64,000 nt of DNA from Gammaproteobacteria bacterium. GTDB lineage: Bacteria; Pseudomonadota; Gammaproteobacteria; SZUA-229. The DNA is taken from NCBI GenBank assembly GCA_026995045.1, contig JALWPK010000057.1:17409-81408 (forward strand), written 5' to 3'. Position 1 is the first letter of the stretch. Each line of letters begins with the position of its first letter. The notes under the pieces were generated by a model. That model was not told where the DNA came from, made no database searches, and was given only the letters and a program-made list of their open reading frames with translations. Positions 32,180 to 41,267 of this stretch are shown here, in pieces. The position numbers and the translations under genes are program-made.

Positions 32180-33160
32180 TTATTGCTTGCTGAGGAAATT
32201 CACTTCCCAGTTCCAGGCGGACTGGATGATGCTCTCCAGCTGGTCGTGGCGAGGCGTCCAGCCCAGTTCCTTGCGCGCGAGGCTGGCGTCGGCGATCAAC
32301 ACAGCTGGATCGCCAGGGCGCGGGTCGGCGTCGGTGACGGTGAAATCCACGCCGGTGACTTTTTTGGCGGCGTCGATGACCTGCTGCACGGAAAAACCGT
32401 TGCCATTGCCGAGGTTGTAGGCGGCGCTCTGGTTGGTGCGTTGCATATGCTCCAGCGCCAGCAGGTGCGCGTCACACAGGTCGTTGATGTGAATATAGTC
32501 GCGCACGCAGGCGCCGTCTGGCGTGTCGTAATCGCGCCCGAACACCTTGATGTCTTCGCGGCGGCCGGATGCCGCCTGTAAAATCAAGGGGATAAGATGT
32601 GATTCCGGCTGATGCCGCTCGCCCAGTTCGCCTTCCGGGTCGGCCCCGGCGGCGTTGAAATAGCGCAGGCAGGTGGATTTGAGGCCGTAGGCGGCGTCGT
32701 AGTCGCGCAGTATTTGCTCCACCATCAGTTTGCTGCGGCCATAGGGGTTGATTGGCTGGTGTGGGTGTTTCTCGTCAATCGGGGTGTATTCCGGCTCGCC
32801 GAAAATCGCCGCGGTGGAGGAAAAAATGAAATAGCGGATGTCATGGGCGCGCAACGCGTCCAGCAACACCTGGGTGTTGGCGACATTGTTGCGATAGTAC
32901 ATGGAAGGGTGGGCGACCGATTCGCCGACTTCGATGTAGGCGGCAAAGTGCATCACCGCATCGAACTGGCGTTCGCTGAACAGCTTGTCCAGGGTGGCGA
33001 AATCGCCCAGATCGCCTTCGATAAATTCACCGTATTTGACCGCGTCGCGGTAACCCTTGCTGAGATTGTCCAGGGTCATTACCTGATGGCCGCGCTGGGC
33101 CAGCATTTTCACCATGTGTGAGCCGATATAACCGGCGCCGCCTACTACCAGAATGTTCAT
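32180..33160 (-). CDS. galE: UDP-glucose 4-epimerase
   Basis: Interconverts UDP-glucose and UDP-galactose (or the N-acetyl forms), 326 residues, cytosolic. The Rossmann motif GGAGYIGSHMV is at the N-terminus, followed by the DNLSKGYRDAV loop, SSTAAIFGEP (catalytic Ser/Thr), YGRSK (catalytic Tyr-x3-Lys), RYFNAAGADP and YNLGNGNGFSVQQV. It lies 18 bp downstream of the MBL gene on the same strand. It sits just after the promoter end of the polysaccharide operon and may supply its sugar nucleotide. Confidence 0.96.
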   Translation of the reverse strand: MNILVVGGAGYIGSHMVKMLAQRGHQVMTLDNLSKGYRDAVKYGEFIEGDLGDFATLDKLFSERQFDAVMHFAAYIEVGESVAHPSMYYRNNVANTQVLLDALRAHDIRYFIFSSTAAIFGEPEYTPIDEKHPHQPINPYGRSKLMVEQILRDYDAAYGLKSTCLRYFNAAGADPEGELGERHQPESHLIPLILQAASGRREDIKVFGRDYDTPDGACVRDYIHINDLCDAHLLALEHMQRTNQSAAYNLGNGNGFSVQQVIDAAKKVTGVDFTVTDADPRPGDPAVLIADASLARKELGWTPRHDQLESIIQSAWNWEVNFLSKQ

Positions 33161-33178
33161 ATGGATTAACTGCCAGAA

Positions 33179-34060
33179 TTACAAAATGTCGATGATGGTA
33201 TCACCACCGGCGATGGTTTTGCTGAGTTTAATCTGCATGCCCTCGCGAGCACACACACTTTTGGTGGGGCATCGGTGCGATTTGAGATGTTTTTCGTTTT
33301 CAATCTGCACCTCGTCGAGTTCGGCGTCGGTGCGATCCGGGTCGTGGTGAAACATCACCAACGCGCCGACTTCGGCGTCCACCGCCAGCTGGCGCACCTG
33401 GGAAATCAGTGAATGCCCCCAGCCGTGTTTGTGTGGCATGTCATCTTCTGTGTACTGGGCGTCGTGAATCAGCACGTCGACGTCGTGTAAATATTCCACC
33501 CATTCATGATAGGTTGTGCTGAGCTTATAAGGCGGATCGAGCTCGTTGTCGGTGACATAAGCGACACTCATGCCATCATCTTCCAGTTTGTAGGCGCTGC
33601 CGCCGCCGGGGTGGTTCAGCGGTTTTTTGGTGATATTGATATTACGTTCATGCAGCACCGATTCCGCGCCCTTGAAAATGCAACTGCTATGTGAGGGCAG
33701 TTCTTCCGCCTTTACCGGAAAGTTGCTGCCATCCATCTGGTCGAACAATGAGCACAGCAGCTGGTGACCGGATTCGACGCTGGTGAACACATTGATTTGC
33801 CTGTCCGGCTGATAAATCGGCGCGAAAAACGGGTAGCCCTGAATGTGATCCCAGTGGCCATGAGACAGCAAAATATTAATCGGGTTGGTCTTGTTGATGA
33901 GTTTCCGGCCAAGCAGCCGCAGGCCGGTGCCGGCATCCAGAATCAGTTCGCGCTGATCATCCAGCTGGATATGCACGCAGGAAGTGTTGCCGCCGTATTT
34001 TGCTGTTTTCGGCCCGGGAGCGGGGATCGAGCCGCGCACGCCGTAAAATGTAATAAGCAT
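33179..34060 (-). CDS. MBL-fold metallohydrolase
   Basis: A 293-residue metallo-beta-lactamase-fold protein. GVRGSIPAPG and GGNTSCVHIQ at the N-terminus and LLSHGHWDHIQGYPFF (HxHxDH metal motif, about 66-71) are clear. A second motif NHPGGGSAYKLE and the late FHHDPDRTD complete the two-metal site. The GVRGSxPxPG start is found in a subgroup near phosphodiesterase-like MBL proteins, often encoded with cyclic-nucleotide or signalling genes. The substrate is unknown. It is co-oriented with galE. Confidence 0.88.
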   Translation of the reverse strand: MLITFYGVRGSIPAPGPKTAKYGGNTSCVHIQLDDQRELILDAGTGLRLLGRKLINKTNPINILLSHGHWDHIQGYPFFAPIYQPDRQINVFTSVESGHQLLCSLFDQMDGSNFPVKAEELPSHSSCIFKGAESVLHERNINITKKPLNHPGGGSAYKLEDDGMSVAYVTDNELDPPYKLSTTYHEWVEYLHDVDVLIHDAQYTEDDMPHKHGWGHSLISQVRQLAVDAEVGALVMFHHDPDRTDAELDEVQIENEKHLKSHRCPTKSVCAREGMQIKLSKTIAGGDTIIDIL

Positions 34061-34210
34061 GCAATCTCCTTGCAGACAGGATGCTGAATCAAGAATAGAG
34101 CAGTCTTTGCAAACTGTAAAGAAATGTGCTCAAAACTGTTATTCTGTCATGTTTGTGCTATAACCAATTCAAACCGGTTGAAAATAAAAACAATAACAAA
34201 GGAACGCAAC

Positions 34211-34585
34211 ATGCTTCCACGCAGCCTCTACGAGTTGCTCCCCTATCTTTATCTCATTATCGGTGTGGCTAGTGGCTTGATGATTGAATCAAGCCTGATA
34301 CTCATTGCCTCACTATTGTTGATATCGGCGGGCCTGCTAACTATCTTTATGCGATGGAATTATCGTGAAGATAAAAAATTGCGCCAGCAACAGGCCGCGG
34401 TCGCCGCCGAAGCGGCGGTGCGACAGGCGCAGCACGCAATTGAAACACCTGACAAACGCAGTGGACGTGATCGCCGCCAACGCGCCGCCAGCCATTTCCC
34501 GCTAACCGATTATGCCGGGCGGCTGGTGCAATACGAACGCCGCAGACGCGACCGCCGCGAGTATCACCAGCAAAGCATGGCCTGA
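34211..34585 (+). CDS. Small two-helix membrane protein with basic C-terminus
   Basis: A 124-residue protein starting MLPRSLYELLPYLYLIIGVASG. Two membrane helices (about 10-28 and 33-52) are followed by a charged, alanine-rich helix and a strongly basic tail (KRSGRDRRQ and RRRRDRREYHQQ). The start at 34211 has AGGAA upstream; the frame is open to 34124. It resembles short hypothetical proteins of gammaproteobacteria. The RSGRDRR-type tail could contact nucleic acid or acidic lipid, but I assign no function. It is convergent with cysQ (10 bp). Confidence 0.65.
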   Translation: MLPRSLYELLPYLYLIIGVASGLMIESSLILIASLLLISAGLLTIFMRWNYREDKKLRQQQAAVAAEAAVRQAQHAIETPDKRSGRDRRQRAASHFPLTDYAGRLVQYERRRRDRREYHQQSMA

Positions 34586-34595
34586 CGACGACCAG

Positions 34596-35432
34596 TCAGG
34601 TGGGCAGGAAACGCGACCAGTCCTGGGAATTATCGCCAAACACAAAGAAAAACGGGTTCAGCAAACTGTCCTTGGTGTTGTACATCAGGGGACCCATGTC
34701 TGTTTTGGTGACAAAGCCGCCCGCCTGCTCGACAATGCAATGCGCCGCGGCCGTATCCCATTCCGAAGTCAGCCCCAGGCGTGGGTACAGGTCAGCCTTG
34801 CCTTCCGCCACCAGACAGAACTTGAGTGAACTGCCCATGCTGAGCAAATCCGGTTCACCCATTTGTTCGGCGATGTTTTTCATATAGGCCAGCATTTCTT
34901 CCGAACCGTGCGAGCGGCTGCCGGCGACCTTGAGTTTGCCGCCGTCGAGTTTTTTCACCGCGATGGGATGTTTGTCGCCACCGTTTTCAATCTTGAATGC
35001 GCCGCCGTGCAGCCAGGCGAAATAATCAGTTTTCAGCACCGGCGCATGGATGACGCCAATCACGCTTTTATGGTTGTGCACCAGCGCGATGTTGACGGTG
35101 AACTCACCATTGCGCTTGATAAACTCGCGGGTGCCGTCCAGTGGGTCGACCAGCCAGTAGGTTTGCCACTGACTGCGTTGGTCAAACGGCAGTTTGGCGG
35201 ATTCTTCCGACAGCACCGGAATATCCGGCGTCAGCGCCTGCAATCTGTCAACAATAGCATGGTGGGCAGCCATATCGGCATCAGTCAGCGGCGACTTGTC
35301 GTCCTTGTGCTCGATGCTGTACTCGCTGTTATATACCTCAAGTATTTTTTCGCCGGCGGCGCGGGCAATGTCAACACATTCGCGACACAGCTGTTCAAGA
35401 TTGAGGTTGGGTGGCGTGGATTGTTCAGGCAT
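34596..35432 (-). CDS. cysQ: 3'(2'),5'-bisphosphate nucleotidase CysQ
   Basis: Inositol-monophosphatase-like enzyme of 278 residues that dephosphorylates PAP, a by-product of sulfate assimilation. Motifs: DKSPLTDADMAAH, the metal site WLVDPLDGTREFIKRNGEFTVNIALV and the C-terminal EWDTAAAHCIVEQAGG. Start MPEQSTPPNLNLEQ at 35432; the open frame to 35591 runs over the yrfG start and is not used. It is divergent from yrfG by 64 bp. Confidence 0.95.
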   Translation of the reverse strand: MPEQSTPPNLNLEQLCRECVDIARAAGEKILEVYNSEYSIEHKDDKSPLTDADMAAHHAIVDRLQALTPDIPVLSEESAKLPFDQRSQWQTYWLVDPLDGTREFIKRNGEFTVNIALVHNHKSVIGVIHAPVLKTDYFAWLHGGAFKIENGGDKHPIAVKKLDGGKLKVAGSRSHGSEEMLAYMKNIAEQMGEPDLLSMGSSLKFCLVAEGKADLYPRLGLTSEWDTAAAHCIVEQAGGFVTKTDMGPLMYNTKDSLLNPFFFVFGDNSQDWSRFLPT

Positions 35433-35496
35433 GGTCAGGCTTCTGTTGTAAAATGGTGAATCTGAAACTCCTATTATAGGTTGGCGCACAGCATAA

Positions 35497-36177
35497 ATGG
35501 TAAAACACGCAGGACAATTTGAGTACTGGCGGGACGTGGAAACCATTCTGCTCGACATGGACGGCACCCTGCTCGACCTGTATTTCGACAATCATTTCTG
35601 GCTGGAGCATGTGCCGCTGCAGTACGCCAGTGCAAGAAATATCAGCAAGCAGCAGGCGCACGATGAACTAATGCAGCAATACCGCGCCGCGCGCGGCACG
35701 CTCGACTGGTATTGCATCGATTACTGGAGCAACCAGCTGCAACTCGATATACGCAAGCTCAAACGCGAGCTGGCGCATATGATTGCAATTCGCCCCAGCG
35801 TCAGCGAGTTTCTGGAAAAAATCAACGCCAGCGACAAACGCGTGGTGATGGTCACCAATGCGCACCCGGCAACGGTGGAAATCAAGCTGGAACAAACCGG
35901 CATCCATCACCATTTCGACCAGATGCTGAATGCGCACGATATCGGCCTCGCCAAGGAGCAGCCCGGCTTCTGGCAAAAACTGGCGGAGATTGAGCCTTAC
36001 AACAAACAGGCGACCATGCTGGTTGATGACAATCTGGAAGTTTTACTCAGCGCGCACGACTACGGCATTGCGTTCTGTTTTGGCATTCTGCAACCGGACA
36101 GCCAGAAACAGGAAATCGACGACAGCGCGTTTGCAGTGATAGACGACTTTACGGAGTTTGTTGCGGGGTTGGAGTGA
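35497..36177 (+). CDS. yrfG: GMP/IMP nucleotidase YrfG (HAD family)
   Basis: HAD-superfamily phosphatase of 226 residues. Motif I is LLDMDGTLLDLYFDNHFW, motif II is VMVTNAHP (Thr), the Lys is in IGLAKEQPGFW and motif IV is TMLVDDNLEVL. The DxYFDNHFWxEHxP block after motif I is specific to YrfG-like GMP/IMP nucleotidases. It is divergent from cysQ. Confidence 0.93.
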   Translation: MVKHAGQFEYWRDVETILLDMDGTLLDLYFDNHFWLEHVPLQYASARNISKQQAHDELMQQYRAARGTLDWYCIDYWSNQLQLDIRKLKRELAHMIAIRPSVSEFLEKINASDKRVVMVTNAHPATVEIKLEQTGIHHHFDQMLNAHDIGLAKEQPGFWQKLAEIEPYNKQATMLVDDNLEVLLSAHDYGIAFCFGILQPDSQKQEIDDSAFAVIDDFTEFVAGLE

Positions 36178-36183
36178 ATATTA

Positions 36184-36356
36184 TTGTTCACCACAGAGGC
36201 GCGGAGGCACGGAGTTTTTTATTTTTCCGCAAATGAACGCAAATATACGCAAATGGGTTTTGAGGGGGGGCAACAGCCTGTAAATGCGTTCAGGCATCTG
36301 GCAATGATAGCAGCCATCAAAAAATTCTCTGTGCTTCCGTGTCTCTGTGGTGAAAC
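36184..36356. repeat. Outer inverted-repeat element, copy 4 (different core)
   Basis: Outer arms TTCACCACAGAGGCGCGGAG (from about 36186) and CTTCCGTGTCTCTGTGGTGA (to about 36354) flank about 130 bp. The core lacks the GGCTTCAGCC palindrome and instead carries direct CGCAAATG-type repeats (CGCAAATGAACGCAAATATACGCAAATG pattern at about 36227-36254). It lies between the convergent yrfG and YkgJ genes. Confidence 0.75.
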
Positions 36357-36358
36357 CT

Positions 36359-36787
36359 TTAGTCTTCCTTTCTCTGCCCCCAGGTCTTGAAGCGTTTTTT
36401 ACAATACGCCAGCAGTTCTTCGTAGTTCTGGAAGTACAGGTCAAAACCTTCTTCCGAGGGCGCGTCGAATTCACAATAATCGTTGTCATGCTCGCGGCAA
36501 ATGTCGGGACGTTCATCGTAAATGCCGCAATCGCCGTTGGGCTGCAGGTGCTGGCATTTGCCGTCGATTAACAACACCCAGCCTTCGTCGTCCTTGTACA
36601 ACTTGACGTTGTCGTGGGATACCTGCCACAGTAACTGCAAAAAGTCAGCCTTGGAGCGGGGCGTGTCAATGTGGTGGGTGACATAGGTGCAGCAGATTGA
36701 TCCGGTACAGAATGAGCACTTGTTCTCCGGTGTGATTTTTATATTATTATCGATTTTTACATTACGGGTTTGTGCATTCATGGACAT
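36359..36787 (-). CDS. YkgJ-family cysteine cluster protein
   Basis: A 142-residue zinc/iron-chelating CxxCx(n)CC-type protein. Cysteines appear in CSFCTGSICC (about 24-33), CQHLQPNGDCGIYDERPDICREH and a later YCKKRF. This matches the YkgJ pattern (FxCxxCGxCC ... CxxxxxxGxCxIYxxRPxxCRxF), although the first cluster is slightly divergent. Function in the family is unknown. It is upstream of nothing on its strand except repeat copy 4, and its start is 23 bp from gspN. Confidence 0.85.
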   Translation of the reverse strand: MSMNAQTRNVKIDNNIKITPENKCSFCTGSICCTYVTHHIDTPRSKADFLQLLWQVSHDNVKLYKDDEGWVLLIDGKCQHLQPNGDCGIYDERPDICREHDNDYCEFDAPSEEGFDLYFQNYEELLAYCKKRFKTWGQRKED

Positions 36788-36809
36788 GTTCTCGAGGGAG
36801 GTGTTGCGT

Positions 36810-37586
36810 TTACATTAAACCAAGCTGCTTCAGGTTGCCATTATTATCAAGCTGAAAACTGCCGTCGTTTTGTGGCCGCGCAAACATCTTCAGGCTGTTG
36901 CGGACATTGTCGCTGCTGTTGATGGATGGCTTCATGTTAAGGTGTAGCTGGTAGTCGCCATCGGGTTTGACGCTGGCTTTGCCGTCCAGCCGGATATCGC
37001 CGCCGTGGTTACTGATGATCGCCAGCAATGGCGGATCGCCTGCATTCTGCAACTGGATATCCACATCGCCAAGGCTGACGGTTTCCGCCACCGTCACGCT
37101 GGCCTGTCTCCAGATAATCATACCACTGGCGACGGGCGGCGCGCCACGCGCAAGTTCGACATGTTCAAGCGTAATCTGAAAGCGCCCGCCCAGTTGTGCA
37201 ATCGGGATTTGCGCCAGTTCGCCGACAGTGGCGGCGTCAATTTGAGCGCGGGCGTCATCCAGCATCAATGCGCCAGGCGCGCTAAAACCAATACTCGCAC
37301 TGACAGGCTGTCCCCTGAATTGCGCCTTGATATCAGCGGCCAGCTTGCCGGTGAACAGCTTCCAGCCATTGAATGACCATTGCACATTCGACAGTTGGTA
37401 TTGTTGGATTTGTACGCTGGCGGCGCGGCCTGACCACAGCGCGCCATGCAAGCCGCTGATGCGAACGCCGTTTTTCGCAGGCAGTATGTGATGCAGCAAT
37501 GATGCTGGCGCGTGTGCGACGAGAAACAGCAGGTAACTGGCGGTGCCTATCAGGACAAGTTTGCTGCAGCTGATATCCGGTTTCAT
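36810..37586 (-). CDS. gspN: Type II secretion protein GspN
   Basis: Inner-membrane component of the T2SS, 258 residues. An N-terminal membrane segment (about 10-30) is followed by a periplasmic beta-rich domain with VRISGLHGALWSGRAASVQIQQYQL and VQWSFNGWKLFTGKLAADI, the GspN signature. It is the last gene of the gspG-N operon and overlaps gspM by 4 nt. GspN is often dispensable in characterised systems. Confidence 0.92.
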   Translation of the reverse strand: MKPDISCSKLVLIGTASYLLFLVAHAPASLLHHILPAKNGVRISGLHGALWSGRAASVQIQQYQLSNVQWSFNGWKLFTGKLAADIKAQFRGQPVSASIGFSAPGALMLDDARAQIDAATVGELAQIPIAQLGGRFQITLEHVELARGAPPVASGMIIWRQASVTVAETVSLGDVDIQLQNAGDPPLLAIISNHGGDIRLDGKASVKPDGDYQLHLNMKPSINSSDNVRNSLKMFARPQNDGSFQLDNNGNLKQLGLM

Positions 37587-38089
37587 CCGTCGCGGCTGAA
37601 GCTGATGCGGGCATTGACAATGCCAGGTTTGTCAGTGCTTTCGATATTGACGCTGCTGGCGGCAATGCCATAGTTTTGTTCAACTGTGTTGAGCCACAGA
37701 ATCATTTGGTTGAAATCAACATTATCCAGCCGCGCCCGCGCCGCGTTTTTGCCGGAGGATTCCAGTTTGCCGAGTCTGCTTTTGATGCCCGAACTGGCGG
37801 CGGTTTTTTCAATGGTGAGTGAAACCGGCGCATTGTCATTGCGGCGCTGACTGCTGACGCCAGCCGCGCGCAGCGCCCTGACTTCCTGCGCAGCGCCCTG
37901 CATCCACGCCAGCGATGCTTGCAGGTTGTCGCGTTTATCCAGCTCCTGCTGCAAGCCCTTGTGCAGCGGCTCCCACACGGCAACATAAAAAAGGGTGATG
38001 ACAACGACAATGGCGGTCAGCAACACCATCAGGCGCTCGCGCGGCTGCAGCGAATCGAACCAGTTGCGCAGGTTATCCAGTGCGTTCAT
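37583..38089 (-). CDS. gspM: Type II secretion protein GspM
   Basis: A 168-residue bitopic inner-membrane protein that partners GspL. LQPRERLMVLLTAIVVVITLFYVAVWEPL (about 14-42) contains the membrane helix with the family PRER motif. The periplasmic part (about 85-168) is a ferredoxin-like fold. It overlaps gspL by 4 nt and gspN by 4 nt. Confidence 0.93.
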   Translation of the reverse strand: MNALDNLRNWFDSLQPRERLMVLLTAIVVVITLFYVAVWEPLHKGLQQELDKRDNLQASLAWMQGAAQEVRALRAAGVSSQRRNDNAPVSLTIEKTAASSGIKSRLGKLESSGKNAARARLDNVDFNQMILWLNTVEQNYGIAASSVNIESTDKPGIVNARISFSRDG

Positions 38090-39306
38090 GTGCGCGCCTT
38101 CTGTATCCGCAGACTGGCTTTCACCTGATTCTGTTCCGAGCTGGATGACACAATCTCGGACTGGATGCCGCCAATCTTGTTAAGCCGGGTGTTGAGTTGT
38201 TGCAGTGACGCCAGATCCTTGCTGTTAACCGATACGTCCATGCGATTGTTGCGGAAGCTGATAGCTTTCAGGGTAACCGCCTTGTTGTTGGCCAACGCCG
38301 GCGCCGAGCTGGCAATCAGCTCAATCATGCTATCGCCGCCGCTGCCGCCGGCTTTCAGTTCTTTCAGTTTTTGCTCCATTTGCACGCGCGCATTGACAAT
38401 GCGTTTGCTTTTGGGGAAAGCCTGTTTGTAAATCCTGATGATATCGGCCTGCAACTGTTTGTTCTGTTGCCTGACCTGATGCAATTGCCAGCCGGTAATG
38501 CCGAGCGACAAAACCAGCCACACCAGCGCCAGCGAGGCCGCCAGGCGCCAGCGTTTCCAGATGATGCCGCTCTGTTTTTGCGGTTTGTATTCATGTTGCA
38601 GCAGGTTGAGCGAGATTGCCTGTTTGTAGTTGCCGGCGAAAATCACCAGTGGGTGCGTGTTGTATTGCACCGCTATCTGTTCGACGGCGTCGTCCAGCGA
38701 CACATCGGGCGCGTCATCTCCTTCCAGACTGAACAGCAGCAGTTTTTGCGGCGGGACGTCCGCTTTTTTCAGATCGGCGTCGAGCAGCGCATCAAACAGC
38801 TCGCGGTCGAACTTGCTGCCCTGCAGCGCGGCGGTTTGCAAGATAACCTGCTCCTGATAAAACAGCGCGCACCATTGTCGGGAACTTGCCGGCAAACAGA
38901 GCGCATCCGGAATGACAGAGTCGACCTTGATGTTGGCCCGGCTGAAATCATCCAGCAGCCTGTCCATGATGTTGCGGTTGATCGCCGCCACTGGCGTTGG
39001 CTGGCCTTTCACGGCCTTGCCGACGACAAAATGCATGTCTTCGATATCGTCGGCGAGCTGTTCTTCCAGCGCGAAAGGAATGGCGCGCAGCAGTTTTTGC
39101 GGGTTTTGCGTCGGCAGTTTGACCTGGTTGATGTGCGTCAGGCTGGCGTCGAGCAACACAATGGCGCGATGCTGGCGCGCAATCTCGGCCGCCTGTGACA
39201 GGTCGCCGCTGCTGATCTTGCAGGTGAGTTCACCTGCATCGTTTGCCAGCGCCCAGCTAGTCTGGCCGTTGCCCGGGTGATAATGAATCAGCAGCACGTC
39301 AGCCAT
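38086..39306 (-). CDS. gspL: Type II secretion protein GspL
   Basis: A 406-residue bitopic protein linking the cytoplasmic ATPase GspE to the pseudopilus platform. An actin-like cytoplasmic domain (about 1-240; LPTQNPQKLLRAIPFALEEQLADDIEDMHF) is followed by one membrane helix (about 250-270) and a periplasmic ferredoxin-like domain. It abuts gspK with a 1-nt overlap and gspM by 4 nt. Confidence 0.94.
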   Translation of the reverse strand: MADVLLIHYHPGNGQTSWALANDAGELTCKISSGDLSQAAEIARQHRAIVLLDASLTHINQVKLPTQNPQKLLRAIPFALEEQLADDIEDMHFVVGKAVKGQPTPVAAINRNIMDRLLDDFSRANIKVDSVIPDALCLPASSRQWCALFYQEQVILQTAALQGSKFDRELFDALLDADLKKADVPPQKLLLFSLEGDDAPDVSLDDAVEQIAVQYNTHPLVIFAGNYKQAISLNLLQHEYKPQKQSGIIWKRWRLAASLALVWLVLSLGITGWQLHQVRQQNKQLQADIIRIYKQAFPKSKRIVNARVQMEQKLKELKAGGSGGDSMIELIASSAPALANNKAVTLKAISFRNNRMDVSVNSKDLASLQQLNTRLNKIGGIQSEIVSSSSEQNQVKASLRIQKART

Positions 39307-40283
39307 TACAGCACACTCTGGCTACGGCTGATGACGCTGGTTTTGCCCGTAGCGGTTCGATTGATGATGGAGTACACGGTTTTGGTAATGCTTCCAGCCT
39401 GTAACTGTGTAGTCAGTAAAAAGTATTCGCTATCCACGGACAGGCCTGTTTTGTTCTTGATTTTCTTGCTCAGGTCATTGAATTTGAGAAAGTCTTCCAG
39501 TTTTTCAAACGGCGTCGTTTCCCGCGTTTGCAGTATGGCTTCCACGTCAGTTTGTGACATATCTGCTGCCAAGGATAATAGCACTTCTGCCGGCGCCGTG
39601 TTGACGTTGATATTGGCGGCTTTGCCGAATGCGCACAGGTATGGCCTGATGGCGTTAAATTTATTAGCGTCCTCAAAACCACGCACCAGGCGCAATGTGC
39701 TGACGCTTTGAAATGGCTGGTTGGCGGCGCGATAGGGTGTTTCCAGGTTCATGTAATAGCCATCTTCAGCGCCATCCGGAATGGTAGTGTTCACGTCCGG
39801 GTCTATCCAGTCGAGCACGGCATCGGTGGCGCTGGCGCTGATGCCCTGTGTGCTGAGCAGGCTTTTGAAACGGTCGATATTGACGTTATTGTTGCTTGAA
39901 GTGGCGCCATTATTATTTGTATCGTTCGCGGCGGGCGTGGCTTGCGTCAGCGAATTCAGATTGAAGCAGGCCTGCAAGTCGCTGAGTTTGCCGGTGATGG
40001 TGACGCCGTCCATGTCAATCGGTGGAATCTCCTGCGCCCAGCCTTCACCCAGATGATCAAAATTATTGTTCTTGATATCGTCTTCGAGCACGTTGCGCGC
40101 CAGTTTTTCCGCCGGTTTGACATACAGCAGCGCCTGATCGCTGCTCAACAGGTTGGCGGTGCGCCGCACCTGCAGTTGCAGATTGGTGGCGATGCTGGCG
40201 CTGATGGTGGTGGCCAGCGCGACAATCAGCAGCGCCGTAATAATGGCGACCCCGCGTTGTTGGCGAATGGCGGCCGGCGTCAC
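39306..40283 (-). CDS. gspK: Type II secretion minor pseudopilin GspK
   Basis: Tip pseudopilin of 325 residues. Start is the GTG at 40283, which overlaps the gspJ stop by 4 nt (GTGA) and gives MTPAAIRQQRGVAIITALLIVALA, with prepilin cleavage after RG and, as usual in GspK, no Glu at position 5. The large globular domain includes LNSLTQ, LDWIDPD and INVNTAPAEVLLSL, the helix-hairpin-helix-like GspK region. The frame is open to 40397 but that part lies inside gspJ. Confidence 0.94.
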   Translation of the reverse strand: MTPAAIRQQRGVAIITALLIVALATTISASIATNLQLQVRRTANLLSSDQALLYVKPAEKLARNVLEDDIKNNNFDHLGEGWAQEIPPIDMDGVTITGKLSDLQACFNLNSLTQATPAANDTNNNGATSSNNNVNIDRFKSLLSTQGISASATDAVLDWIDPDVNTTIPDGAEDGYYMNLETPYRAANQPFQSVSTLRLVRGFEDANKFNAIRPYLCAFGKAANINVNTAPAEVLLSLAADMSQTDVEAILQTRETTPFEKLEDFLKFNDLSKKIKNKTGLSVDSEYFLLTTQLQAGSITKTVYSIINRTATGKTSVISRSQSVL

Positions 40284-40909
40284 AACGACACCTCGTACAG
40301 GCGCTTGATTTCGCCCCAGTCCGCAAGTTTGATGCTGATTTCGATCGCGCTCAGCACCGGGGCGGTCTGTTCGGCGCCGGCGTTCAGCGGCGGCCACTGG
40401 TTATGCCAGTTTTGTTTGTCATCCAGAAAACGAAAATCAATCGCATCCACCTTGTCGAGGATTTCGCTTTTGTAGGGTTCGACGCCGGGCGCGCGATCCA
40501 TTTGCGGCCAGTGCAGGCGGTAGAGTTTGTTGTCCTGTAGCTGATAGGCCACGCGCTGCAGATTGCTGCGCAGCAAGCCGGCGGGGTTGCGGTGACCACT
40601 GCGGCTGAATTCGATAATCAGGTCGGGGTTTTGCGGCGTCAGCAGATAGGCTTGCACATTGCCGTAGTTGTCACGGATATCCCGGCGTACGATTTGTGTC
40701 AGGTCGCGGCTGATGGCGCTGATGCTGGTTTGCACATCTTTCAGTCGGTTCAGCGCCTGCTCGGATGCGCCGCTGTTGTCGATAACATTGCGCAGGCCGC
40801 CATAGGCCATCACCGACATGGTGGCGAACACGGTAATCGCCACCAGCAATTCCAGCAGGGTAAAGCCAGTTTGCCGGCGGGCGTTGTTGCGCAGGCTAGC
40901 GAATAACAT
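40280..40909 (-). CDS. gspJ: Type II secretion minor pseudopilin GspJ
   Basis: A 209-residue minor pseudopilin. The prepilin peptidase site is TG/FTLLELLVAITVFA with Glu5. The body includes FSRSGHRNPAGLLRSNLQRVAYQL, typical of GspJ. Overlaps gspI by 14 nt and gspK by 4 nt. It forms the tip complex with GspI and GspK. Confidence 0.95.
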   Translation of the reverse strand: MLFASLRNNARRQTGFTLLELLVAITVFATMSVMAYGGLRNVIDNSGASEQALNRLKDVQTSISAISRDLTQIVRRDIRDNYGNVQAYLLTPQNPDLIIEFSRSGHRNPAGLLRSNLQRVAYQLQDNKLYRLHWPQMDRAPGVEPYKSEILDKVDAIDFRFLDDKQNWHNQWPPLNAGAEQTAPVLSAIEISIKLADWGEIKRLYEVSL

Positions 40910-41267
40910 AGCCGGTCAGGTGTGCGAGGTTCTGCGTGCGCGCTTTGTCCGCATACACGGTGTAACTGACCTGGCGCGCCGACTTGTCCTCGGTTTCCTT
41001 GGTGTCGCGTTGCCAGAACCATTCCGCGCCGGCCATTTCCACGCTGCCTTTTGCGACGCCGAGGTCGGGAAAGCGTTTTTCCACATTCAGCCGGGTGAGT
41101 TCATTCATCGCCACCCAGTGCGCGATGGTTTTGCTCTTGAGATAACCGGCGCTGTTGGCCTGGCTGCCTGATGTGCTGAGCAGCGTGCCCAGCGCAATGG
41201 CGATAATCGCCAGCGCCACCAGCACTTCAATCAGGGTAAAGCCTTGTTGTCCGGAGCGGTTTTGCAT
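40896..41267 (-). CDS. gspI: Type II secretion minor pseudopilin GspI
   Basis: A 123-residue minor pseudopilin. Prepilin site QG/FTLIEVLVALAIIAIALG; IAHWVAMNELTRLNVEKRFPD is the conserved GspI block, followed by WFWQRD. It overlaps gspH by 1 nt and gspJ by 14 nt. Confidence 0.95.
   Translation of the reverse strand: MQNRSGQQGFTLIEVLVALAIIAIALGTLLSTSGSQANSAGYLKSKTIAHWVAMNELTRLNVEKRFPDLGVAKGSVEMAGAEWFWQRDTKETEDKSARQVSYTVYADKARTQNLAHLTGYVIR

Noticed and set aside
34124..34210. Upstream start for the two-helix membrane protein
   Set aside because: The extra 29 residues lack hydrophobic or family character and the ATG at 34211 has AGGAA at correct distance.
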